Shown here: positions 49,591-61,182 of the stretch, piece by piece
Layout of the letters: the number at the start of each line of letters is the position of its first letter
Numbering within the stretch: the first letter of the stretch is position 1
From: Dasyornis broadbenti
Lineage: Eukaryota > Chordata > Aves > Passeriformes > Dasyornithidae
Direction: 5' to 3'
DNA: 64,000 bases
Assembly: GCA_013397935.1 (NCBI GenBank)
Contig: VZRN01006295.1
Coordinates: 1,167,398-1,231,397 of the forward strand
Program-made: the position numbers and the translations under genes
The notes under the pieces: generated by a model
Databases searched by the model: none
Told to the model about the DNA's origin: nothing
The model's input: only the letters and a program-made list of their open reading frames with translations

Positions 49591-52500
49591 CGAATACTTC
49601 AACATAGACAGAAGCTTTCTCTGTTATAGAATTGTTTGGACCATCAAGGTTTAGAAAGCTAGTCATACCTAAGAACCAGTACATGACTGAATGTGTTTTC
49701 ATTAATGTTAAATAAATGAATATTTCAGTAGACATTTGTGGCCGTATTCATCTGCAAACAAAAAAAAGGTATCTAAGTATTTAGATTATTTATGAGAATA
49801 AATGAGACCCTTACAGGAGATTAAAATGAAGCTTTGAAGCATCAAGCTTTGGCTGTAGGTAAATTCAGATAGAGTACATTTAGGTGCTTTCAAAGTCCAT
49901 TTCTAATTTTAATGCTCTTCTCGATCAGTTTCAGAGTGAGCTGTGCTGTTTATTTTTCTTTCTCAACTGTTGAGTAATTGGGGAGGACCTGTTTTCATCA
50001 ACTGTACATGTGCTATGAGACCCTCTGCCTAAATCCTAGGAAGGAAGAAACCTTCTGGGCTGCATATAAATTTCACAGCCATAAATGTGGGTTGTGTATC
50101 CATGTCCTCTAGCCCATGGCTCTTTGACCTTTGTAAAGTGAAGGATAATTTTTTGTTTTGTTTTTAATCCTCAGACAAGCTTATGAAGATATTATACTGT
50201 GTTCAGGTAAAACCAAATTAAATTAGTTTAAAATTTATATGTCACTTTAATACTCTACTTTTTGTCCCATTTTCTTGTCTGATTGCCTGGTATATGCATA
50301 GTATATTTAGATTTTTTAATTATTCTAGTTTTCTTTTTCCCCAGACTACCTTTTGATGATTTGTGATCTTCTTGAAGAATCTGAGAGCCACTAATCCTGA
50401 AGGACTCTTGTCATCCATAGAGAAGAGAGGCTGAGGAAGGCTCTGTGAGTTGCCTGCTCTTGAGGAACTAAGGGGACAATGGGTTGGGAGCCATCATAAC
50501 GGCTTCATGGACATTTTGTCATTCTCTAGTGAGCTGCCATATTTGAGAGCAGGCTGCAAAAAGATGTCTAAAGAGGTCCAAAAATAATCTAAATACCAAC
50601 ATATATGTAAGAATCTCCCTTTACTGCCTCTTCTTCCGTTCACAAGAGCACCATATAAAGAGTTGATCTCGTTCGCTGATTGCTATCAATATTTGAACAT
50701 TGCTGAGTTAGCAGCTGTCAGAATGTGCTCCTTGCTAAGCTTTTAATTAATGATATCTGAATCATAATAGAGGTAGGTGACATCTGATAAGGTATAGATC
50801 AAATGGGCACATAAAAGTTTCTGGCAGAGGCAATTTCTGCTAGATAGCTAAAGGTGCCAGAGATGGATCTTGCACTTTTAGCTATCTTTTTATTGACACC
50901 ATTGAGACCTTGCTGCAGAACGCATAAATCAATACTTTCTTTCATGGCCACAGGAGAGCCACTATTAACTTAGGAATTAGGAGTAAAGTCTTCCTTACAT
51001 TAGTCTCGTGTGGGTGCAATGTCACCAAGCAATTAATGGCAACAGGGAAGAGCTCAGAGAGTCTCATTTTGAAATGCAAACACTCTGGCAAGCAGATTCT
51101 GACTCCTCTTGTAGCAAAGAACTGCTTTCTCAAAACAGCTACCTAGCATACCTCTGCTACGTGATAGTACTCCCGGGCAGCTGGAATTCATGGCAGAGGA
51201 TTTGGCTGCATAGATGCTGCCATGCTTGGACATGAGCTTAAAAGAGACTGTATGAGTTATCTGTTCTTACCTGGCAAGTGAAAAGGAGAAAGAAGGCTGA
51301 GCCGCCTGCATCCATTCTCCTTTACAGTCCCAGAAAGCGATAGTCTTGCCATTTTAAAAGGTAGACCCTAGTCTTAAGAAGCTCTCACTAACTTCTAGCA
51401 TGAGAGCCAAAATAGGTAATAACATTAAGAATTAATAGTAGGATGCTCCCAATGTTTCTTAAGTTTAATGATGGGACCACAAGTGATGATCTGAATTGCA
51501 GATGGTAGTGGTTCCTTCCTCTCTGATTTGGCTTGGATAGTTCCTTTGATGTAGAAGAACTGTGAGCTTAATCTGCATAACATTACTCCCACTCTTATCA
51601 GGCTGCTGATGAGATATCTTTATTAAATTTTTTACTATTTCAGGATTATTTACATACTTTTTGATTTTATAGTGAGATTCTGCTTTACTACACAGGGAGC
51701 CTCCTGATGAACATCTGGTACCGTATGAGTTTCGATACTTTTATTATGGTATTTAAAATTTTGCTCCTATTATAAATTAATTCACTCCATCAGAAACTAC
51801 TACCATTCTTAATTGACGTGCAATGTTTTTTCAGGAAATGGCAACTGGAGATGATTAAATGAGTAGCAGAATAAAAATTATGAACAACTTCATTTGATGA
51901 GTTTGCCTTTAACTAATATGAACATATGGTTTATTTTCAAAACAAAACATGAAAATAAATACTTCTGGTTTTAAAAATTCCCTTCTAACGTTCACTTTTA
52001 TTCTAACTCCAGCTTTCTTCCTCTCTTTCTTTTGTATAGCAGAATATCTTCTAAAAAACCCCAAGATTTCTTTTACTGCTGATCAGAGCAGGAGAGTAAA
52101 GACGTGTTTTGAATGTAAAGAAGAACCAGTTTTTGTCCAGGAAATAGATGAAGTTTTTTGAAACTCAGTTGAACATGAAATGCACATACTTGCTATTCTT
52201 ATTTTCCTTAATTTATACAGTTATACTACAATATGACATCACTCAATTCCCAGTTTCTGGCACTTTTTTCTCTTATCTTCTAGTATTTTGTTCAACTTTG
52301 GTTTCGGGCAGCACAGTGAGAAAGATTTAAAAAAATCCAGATTTGTAAACATAGGAAAGATTTCCTTTAATTTTTTTCTCTATTAGAATCAGTTCAGGAG
52401 ATGAAGTCTACTTTATTGCTCAAAAGACAAAAACAATCCTTGGAGCTGTTCTGATCTGATTTGTAGAGTTCTTCCAAGCACTTCCCTGGGACTGGAGAGG

Positions 52501-52932
52501 GGAAAGGTTGCTGGTGCACCCATGACCGAGGTCTACTTCTGGTTACATTTTGGAGGCTTCACTGCAATTCAACGAGCAATGAGAGCATTACTTGTTCAAT
52601 ATGCAGCCTATTAAAAACACTTACAAGGAGAAAGGACTTATCTGCCTACAGATAAAAACAAGTTTTACAACAAAGATTCTGGAGAACAGTATCAAGGAAC
52701 TGCGATGTTGCTTTTTTAGGGGGAGCGAGAAGGACTGGTAAAGACAATGTTGTACATCCCTCTCCAGCTTCCAAAGAAGTTGGCAAATTTTGTAACTTTA
52801 TTTCACAGTTTGCCAACTTGCCTATCCTTTAAATTAAAGAGTATTTTGAGGCCTGTGAAAGTCCAAGAAAGTCCAAGTAAAGTTACTAATGAGGTTCTTG
52901 ACAGCAAGAATGTACTGGACTCACTCTGAAAT

Positions 52933-52952
52933 AAAAAAAAAAAAAAAAAAAA
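52933..52952 (+). repeat. A20 homopolymer
   Basis: Twenty A residues follow CTGAAAT, so an AATAAA hexamer overlaps the start of the run. It might mark the tail of an old retrocopy, but the preceding sequence matches nothing I know. Confidence 0.7.
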
Positions 52953-54980
52953 TAAATTCCATGATGAAAAGCAGTAATGCAATGTATTCTAGGAATTAGA
53001 TACGAAGGCTTAAAACAAGAATCAAAGAATTACACTACTGGCTTGTTCTTAATGTGTGCTTTGTAATCTGTTGAACATGTTCACACAAAGAGAAAAGCAA
53101 TTTACGTGAATCACTAAGTGGTACAACTGTTTAGCCTCTGTGATTGATTTTGATTGGAAATATCTTCTCATTTGCTTCTCCCAGTGTAACCATTAATTTA
53201 TCATTTGAGTGATAATATGTAGCTAAACATTAACATTTCAAATAGTATTTTATATATCTGCAATGTCTATATTAGACATAGCAGGTTGTTTAATTACAAA
53301 TAAGGCACTACACTGAACTTAGTGCACTTTAAAATGCAACACTTTTTAGATTGTGCTTTTCGTTTTAAAAGAGCACTAAGAATTTGGAAGGGTACATGGA
53401 GAAGATCACTTTTTATTTGATGAATTGAGTTTATAATAAAATGCCTCCAAAGACCAAATAAAAAATATCTGAGATGGCAGAAGGCAGGATATTAATGTAT
53501 TGATACCATCTGGATAATAATACAGTATGTTCCTGAACTTAGAGGTTTTCAGAAACTCTGAGAGCTCAAATGACTATGTTTTACAGGTATCGAAAAGTTA
53601 TGAAGTACATTTACATTTTAAAAGGTGTACTTAGAAGTAGATGATATGTGCACACACACACTTGTGACTGCATTGCCCTGATGAAGTTGCAGAATACATC
53701 CATAAGGACCAAATCTCTTCTGGCAGAATTTACTCTACAAGGAATAAGTGGGTCTGCAGTACTCCCATGGCAGCTCCATACCTCACAATGCAGGAAACAA
53801 CAATGCAAAATATGTGTAAACATCTCAGCTGTCCACAGATGCCAGAAGAGTCCTTGAGGCATTGGATAGCTTGTGTTCGTTGCTACACCAATACAACCAA
53901 GTAAGGAGGCATTAAGTTTCTCTACGTCACCTTTGCCCTTTTCTTACACCTTCAGGCTAAGCACAAGCCCAAATTTGTTGCTGCGATGTGTTTGCATTGT
54001 GGCTGAGTTCTTTAATACTGAGCACATTCCAAAAGCACCTCCCTTTTCACTGTTCTCAAGGGTTAATTCAATAAACAAAACACAATAAAAACTACTGCAA
54101 AGTCTGGAGCAGGAAGGAAGCTGACTTACTGCTCCTTGGTTTCCCATGCTGCCAGTGTAATGAATTGCAGTTTTCAACACGGTGACCGTAGCTGGCTTAG
54201 AGTTTAACTCCATTATTTTAAAAATTATTCTTATTACAAAGTAATTAAGATCTAGCACATCAGTCCTAAAAGCATGAGCCCTTCTCGTGGGAGGTGGAGC
54301 GTTTCATTGCTGATCTACTTAGGGTGGGAGGATGCTCCTTGGAAAGTACCATCATTTTGGGGTGATCATTGGGGGTGGAGAAAAACGCCCATCCTAGGAA
54401 ACCTGATAACAAAATTGCCTTTAAGGTCCGTAAGGACAGGAATCTGACCTTTTAACTTAAGAGAAAACCTAGTGGATATTTTTAAAACTGCCAACAACAC
54501 CTTATACTAATTTTTTTGATGCTTTCCAGTTCCCTTGCTCTACCTGGCACTTAAGCTTGTGAATAGGAAGACATCCTATCATTTTCCTCAAGTAGCTTAT
54601 TCATCTTCATATGGCTATGCTTTCCCTCCTTTTTTTTTTTAATGCAATTTTTACTATGTACTGTTCACTTCGTTTGCTAAACAGCTAAATATTTTTAAAA
54701 ATGTGTGTTATGCTGAATTAGGTTTTTTCCATAAGCTTATTCCACTGATCATTTCATATACTGTGCTAAATCTTCGATCATTGTCTAAATTTTAATTGAA
54801 AAGTAGTTCAAGACAATAGTTGAGGTACCACTTAATTGTTTTTAGATGGCAGACTTTATTTTTATGTCAATTTTTCTGGGTATGCATATGAATAAAATGC
54901 ATGACAATTAAGAAAATAACACTGATTGGGCTTCAATTTTTCAGAGCACTGAACAAATACAGCTTGTATGGTGTTTCTCT

Positions 54981-55008
54981 TCAGGTCTGTACAAACACAC
55001 AGACCTGA
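54981..55008. repeat. Perfect 10-bp inverted repeat with 8-bp loop
   Basis: TCAGGTCTGT (54981-54990) and ACAGACCTGA (54999-55008) are exact reverse complements around ACAAACAC. Each arm contains an AGGTC nuclear-receptor-like half site, and another GACCT-containing element follows in the next bases. Confidence 0.85.
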
Positions 55009-58000
55009 CCTGAGGATGCAAATTCTATAAGGGGATAATTTTTCAAAGCAGTATTTTAACTTCTACTCATGCAATTACCAAATTGTTCACTGAGCATTTA
55101 ATTTTTTTTTTTAAGATACAAACTAAACTCATGTTCTTTGTACCAAAAGGACTTGCTCCTTTATTGAGCAGATTTTCATGCCATATGGAATAGCAGTATC
55201 TTCTCGTTACTTGAAAGTTAGGCCTTTGCTTTACCAAATATTATGTGCCTCTGGGACAGGAAGAAAGCCTGTGCAACAGGTTTCTGCACCCTCGCTAGCA
55301 TGTTCAGACGAATTAACTTGTCACGACGAGTTTTGCTTGGTCTTCCCAAGCTGAGCTAGAGGGGTGTGGAGTTCCATAACACCACCTCACCTTTTCTAAG
55401 TGGATGTCTTTGATTTGTAGATATTTGAATGGATTTTTCTTTACGCACGTGATGCTCCCTCTCCAATCTCTGCACTTGCATAGACCTCATGCAACGTAAG
55501 CCTACACCCTTCTCCTTGCAGTAGGTACAGCCAAAACAGAAAGCTGTTTAAATCTCCCTGGCAAAGGCTCTCCTCAGTCTCACCCACACTGGATGCACAT
55601 ACATGGTCTCCTGGCTGTCAGACCCATCTGTTAGGATGGCGTGGTGCCCATCCTCAGCCTTGTGAGGTAGATTCACTGCAGCACAGACACAAAGCAAGCG
55701 TTGGGTTTAGGGCAGGCATTCTATACAGCGTGGCAAGTAGCGTCTATTATATGGGAAATAACACCTTTGGGCTATTAGCAGCACCATATGTTTATTTAGC
55801 CTACGTGTGTTATGTAGATACATGTCATGGGATATGTGGATACAAAAGACATGAGTCAAAATATTTGCACCTGGAAGCATAAAATTAGACTCCTATGTAT
55901 GTATATCTGTGTAGAGACACATATATACATATAAATGTGTGTGTGTCCTGTTTTTCAAAGAGCAGAATGCCCTGCAGGCAGTCCCTTGTATGAAAACTGA
56001 CACACACTCACACCTTCCTAAAATCAAACCACTTGCAAATATGCACTTGAGAGACATCCAGCATGGTGGGGTTTTTTTAGCAAGAGGTTCTCCTTTAGCC
56101 TCACGCTTTTGTTGGTTATTTCTGGTACTGCTCTGGATAAGACAATGCCATATGGAAGTGAGAGTTTGAAGAAACAGGCTGAGTCTCCTGAGCACAGTCA
56201 AGCAATGCACCAATGCCTATGGAGAGCGTGGTATTTACTTGCTGCGGAATTGATTCTGGAGCATCACTTTAGGAGCACACAGGCAGATTCACGTTATCTT
56301 TTTCAAATGATAGGCTGTGGGCCTCCAGCAAACTTTCTCTTCAGAGTTTTGTGTACAGCTGCTCTCTGTGCACTCTCAGTGTGAGGCCTTCTGACTTCTT
56401 GCTGTGTGGGAGGGTGGGTTAGTGCTCGCTGGAAATGTGGGCTCAGTGAGGGCAGTGTGCTGACGGCAAAGCAGCAGGAGGTCTTGCTTACATCCACGGA
56501 GCCAAACAAAGGTCCCTTTGTGGGAGTGCAGCAGCTTCAGAATACACAGTTTGTCATCAGCAATTATCTGGGTGTCATAACTGAAGATCTGCCACAACAC
56601 CTACAAGTCCGAAACACAGTGTGGCTCTGTCATTTTGTTAATTTTTTAATTACTCATTATTACTCTAGATTCCCTTAGTAACAATCTGACTAGGTAAGGG
56701 AGTCTCTATGCATCACCACATGTAATGGATATACAAAGTTCCTCAAGCATGATTGAATGTTGGAAAATGTAAAAGAGCAATGGAGTAAATGAAAACCCAT
56801 CCCATACGTATTCCCTTGTATTCATGGATAGGCCTCATAGAATTGTGTGAATTCCTTATTGTTTTAAATAGTCCTTTTTGAAACGCATAGAGGTCCTTTT
56901 ATACCTTCAGGGTTCATTAGGGGCTGCTTCTGAATAGAGGAGAATGTCAGTTGGTCACTGGTACTATTTTCAAAGTTTTCTCTTTTCCAACATTCATTTA
57001 AAAGAAGAGGTTTATTCATTGATTCAGTTAAATTCACCAGGGATAGCTACACAGGAGAAGGGACTGAAAGCTCCAATTCACTTTAATTTGTCTATTTGCT
57101 TACAATCTGTATTGGAATGCAGTACTAAACAGACAGAAGTTTTTTTATTCATGAACATACTCTTTGAACCAAGTACATCTGAAAATACACATTCAGTTCT
57201 GAGACCAGAATGATACAAGTTCTGGTTCCAGTAAAAGACAGGCACGGTTCTTTGTTATAAAAACATTGCAGAATGAAGTTCTTTGTGGGCTTAGTGTGGC
57301 AGAAAGTGGAAATATAAAATTCTGTGATTCAAACCACAGGGGCATTGACTCCTCTTTGACATAGTCAGGGGGCTTCTGCTCAGAGTTTGCTGTTGGACTG
57401 AACTGTCCTAATGGGGCTGACATTAAACAAATGTTAAATCTCCATGAATTCAGTCAGGGCTGGTGCTTGAGTGTTTTGCTGATTCATGCTATAAGATGGC
57501 TAGCAATCCAAAGAAACAAACCAAGAAAATTAAGAAAACAGGGAAGAACAAACATGCAGCATAAAACTTCAGTAGATACTGCATTTAACAACACCAGCTC
57601 TGCCTATAGCCAAAGGAATGACAGAAACAGTATGGTGTTGATTTGGCAGGGTGCAATTTTGTCCACAAGTTCAACACACAGTCAAAACTCAGGTAAACTC
57701 CAGAGTCCAGTTCACACGTTTGGCTTACCACTTATACTCTCAACTCTAGTGATCTAGAGGACACATGGGTTTTTGCAAGGCCCAAGCTGCCACAACTGCC
57801 ATACGAAATTTCCCAACCCCAGCTTGATCCTAAGCAATGGATTTGCTGTGTGGTCATCCATTTGCTACAGGACTGGGGCAAAATTGTTCATCCTCAGCTG
57901 AGTTGATGCCAAAACATTCTCATCCTGCCCCCCTTACCATGCAGGGCTTCCAGAGCATCCCTTTATTCCCCAGGGTTTAGGAATTAGTGAAGCCCTTACT

Positions 58001-58241
58001 AACTGGGTGATCGAGTGGGTCCTTCCTAACCCAGAAAAAACAGATCATAAATTGGCCCAGCTCGATATTTATTGTCATAAATCCATGCATGAACCATCAG
58101 AATTACATAGCTTCCTCTTTCTTTTTCGGAAATACATGATCTACAAAGCAATGACATCTTAAAGGAAGTTAAGTGTGTGCCTCTTTTAGAAAGCACCTGT
58201 TTTTTGATAGATCTCAAACACTAAGTATGTATTTTTGTAAG

Positions 58242-58289
<48 letters not shown>

Positions 58290-58381
58290 CATCCATCCAT
58301 CCATCCATCCATCCATCCATCCATCCATCCATCCATCTATCTCAATCCATCTATCTCAATCCATCTATCTCAATCTATCTC
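58242..58381. repeat. Compound tetranucleotide microsatellite (TATC)n-(CATC)n plus 14-bp repeats
   Basis: About twelve TATC units (58242-58288) pass into about twelve CATC units (58289-58336), then about three repeats of a 14-bp unit (TCTCAATCCATCTA and variants). The open frame across it (Ile-Tyr-Leu-Ser then Ile-His-Pro-Ser repeats) is only a reading of the microsatellite. Confidence 0.97.
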
Positions 58382-59463
58382 AGAGTTTTAGTTTTGTGTA
58401 TGTTTCATTTTAGCAAGTAGAGAATGCGAGTGATATTTTTAATATAACATATACAAGTATGTGATCATAATATTTGACATATGATTCTCTGAATGATAAA
58501 TATCATATTAAGCTCATTAATTATGACCAGAAGCATAGTTACAAAATGAGGTGCCTGTTTATATAAATGAGCACTGCTGTATTTAAATTTTTATTTTATT
58601 TCCATGTTTTCATATTTTTCATATTTTCATGCTTTCCTTTGGCCAAGGAAACCTTTCTGAAATAAAACTGTGTATCAAATGTATAGCCCTTTGTCCAATT
58701 TTCCCTTTTTTCTTCAAATTATATTACATGATATATATGATGTGATATGTGTCCATCTAATTTAACAGCTTAAAGAAATAAGTAAGATTTCTAAGTTGTG
58801 CTTAACCGTGTTAACAATATTGCCCAGACTGTGGAATTACTGCCCCACAAGAATTTTTCTCTGGCTGTTAAAATAGAGGTCTTCTTGTATATAAATGAAA
58901 TATTTGTAGCTGTACAAGGACACAATCATTTCTGAAATATGCAAATTAAATAACCACTTTAGCCTTGCTTAAGGTACAGAAAAGATGGAATAAAAAGTGT
59001 CTTTGTACTTGTGTGTCCCCACTGATGTGTTAGCACCTCAGAACAGAGTTGTTACTATTCAAAATCTGTTTCTCTGCAGCCCTTCAGAAGACAGAGCCAG
59101 ACAACTGAGTTATGTCCTTCTGAAAACCTCTCACTCTTCCCTTCACGAGAAATGTCTGTATTTTTGAGCTCTGAATAAATTAAAACCTTTAATTATTCAA
59201 ACTGTGGGTTTTTTTGAAGTAAAGCAGTTTTTTGAAATTTTCCCATCCAGCTGAGTACCAACATTTATCACAGTCAAATATATTTGCTCCCTTACTACTG
59301 GTCTGAATGTGATATTTTGTTTAAGCCTTTGTAGTGAGAGTATTTGTTTTGGGAGGTTTGTTCCCCCTTGGTAATGGTGCCAGTTCCTACCCCCTAACCA
59401 CTGACTTCTCTTCCCTGTTGAATTCCCTGGGCTGTGCCAGCCATCTGGAGCCACACACTACAC
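58382..59463. other. Spacer between the two complementary microsatellites
   Basis: About 1.1 kb of AT-rich unique sequence. No gene, transposon or notable motif was seen. Confidence 0.5.
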
Positions 59464-59538
59464 TGGATGGATGGATGGATGGATGGATGGATGGATGGAT
59501 GGATGGATGGATGGATGGATGGATGAATGAATGAATGA
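59464..59538. repeat. Tetranucleotide microsatellite (GGAT)n followed by (GAAT)n
   Basis: About fifteen GGAT units (59464-59524) are followed by three to four GAAT units. The GGAT part is the reverse complement of the CATC array at 58289-58336. Confidence 0.97.
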
Positions 59539-60883
59539 CCATCTTGATGCTTCACATTGCCATGTCTGCCCTGGTGTGGTCCTTGGGAGTAAGCAAAGAG
59601 AACAGCAAAGGCATAGACTGTGGACACTAGTTGTAGAAGACAATCTAATAGCATGAATATCTGTGTATCATAAAGTTCAAGACTTTATTTACTGCCTTAT
59701 CTCCCAAATACTGGGGTAATTTTGTGTTTACGCAAAATGGAGTTCTAAATGTAAAATGAGTACAGACTTCTAATTCAATATCTTCCTGGAAGCTTATTAA
59801 ATATTTTTGTGGAAAAATATAACTCATAACTTATACATCCAGAACATAAGTACTCCTAGCATTTAAATGCTGTCATCTGCACTGCCTTGGTGTGGACTCA
59901 GAATTCACTGTCTCCAAGTAAGCCCGGAAGGATAACCTGAAAATATAGTATTATCTGAGTGTGCACTCCCAAGTCCAGCAGCATCATGAAAAGACAAGAA
60001 TTAGCCAGCTCAGCTATGTAGAGATTGACATGCCTGCTGTGTTCTTTGCCACAGGCAAGGCCGAGTTAATTACATCCATGGAAGGGCGAGCTTCTGCTGA
60101 TATATGAGGGCAGAACACACATGTCTAAATTGTCATTAATACAGGTGTGAAAGAAGCATTTCTTGCTGGTAGTGTCAGACCAATTAGATCGAATGTAGTC
60201 CTCCAGAATTAGCTTTGTCGCCTTCCCTACGAGTTGTTGATGCACTTTGAATTTTAATAAAATAAATGATTAAGAAGAATTTCTGTACAGTGCAACAGGC
60301 GTGAAAGCTACTGGAAGTCAGCAGAAAAGAGAAAAGGTGGCAGAGAAAATCACCATTTTCTCATTTTTATCCTGGCTTGATAATTGGATAAGAAATAAGC
60401 CTGACAAAATATCTGCTCCTTTAGACATTCAGACCACCCTTGTGCTGATAAAAAAGGTGACCTAAATTATGACATTGACAGAAATGAATCAAAGAAGTCA
60501 TGATTAAGTGTAGAACCTGCAATTTATGACTACTAGCAATCTGCAGTGCTATTAAAAAAGGTAATAGCAGGTACTGGCAGACAGGGTTAGAAAGGGCAGA
60601 GTGAGGTATTACAGTCAGGAAGGGAGGTTGTTGCTATGTGAAAGAAGCATACCAAGAAAAAATGCAAACTGAGATGCCTTCCTTATTTTATCATCTTTAG
60701 AGAGTCAAATTAAAGAAAAAGGCTAAAACATGCAGGTTTCTTTGATACAGCAAGGACTGTTACAACTTTGGCGAAAAATCCCCACAAAGTTATGAAGCTG
60801 ATAGATGAGGTATTTTTATGTGTGGCATTCTTACTGTTTCATGTGATTATTTTAAAATTATCTTGTGAGTAGCTGTCTTTGCA

Positions 60884-60907
60884 GCATGGCAGATGAGGAT
60901 GCCATGC
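60884..60907. repeat. Perfect 8-bp inverted repeat with 8-bp loop
   Basis: GCATGGCA (60884-60891) and TGCCATGC (60900-60907) flank GATGAGGA. Exact arms, possibly a paired binding site. Confidence 0.8.
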
Positions 60908-61126
60908 AGCTCTGAAGATTACAAAGTTTCTTTTCTTCAGGAATGTGGAATTCCTTGAGATATCCAGTCGGGGCTCAGGGAGGTCAGACAGCCTCTGACT
61001 ATCTGCAGCAGACTGAGCTCCTCAGCTCTCTCCTCCCTTTAGTCTTCTCTACTCATTTGAATAGAGCTAAAAAGCACATATTTTGAGGAGGGCTCATCTA
61101 GAGACACTTATGAACCATTACTTTGA

Positions 61127-61182
61127 TTTTTTTTGGTTTTTTTTTTTGTTTTTTTTTTTTTTTGGTGTGGTTTTTGTTTTAN
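61127..61182 (+). repeat. T-rich low-complexity tract with one ambiguous base
   Basis: Long T runs broken by G or GG, ending in TTTTGTTTTAN with an N at 61182. The composition makes base calling unreliable here. Confidence 0.85.

Larger units (their letters stand above)
49036..58241. other. Intergenic stretch without recognised genes
   Basis: Unique AT-rich sequence. It holds small perfect inverted repeats at 49571-49590 and 54981-55008, an A20 run at 52933-52952, and a block at 50.64-51.24 kb that reads like a conserved non-coding element. Open frames are below 110 codons and unsupported. Confidence 0.5.

Noticed and set aside
58173..58391. Repetitive Ile-His-Pro-Ser protein on plus, and a similar one on minus at 59394-59654
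   Set aside because: Direct translations of the tetranucleotide microsatellites.
58242..59538. A CRISPR-like or designed repeat array
   Set aside because: The units are 4-bp microsatellites without spacers, ordinary for vertebrate genomes.
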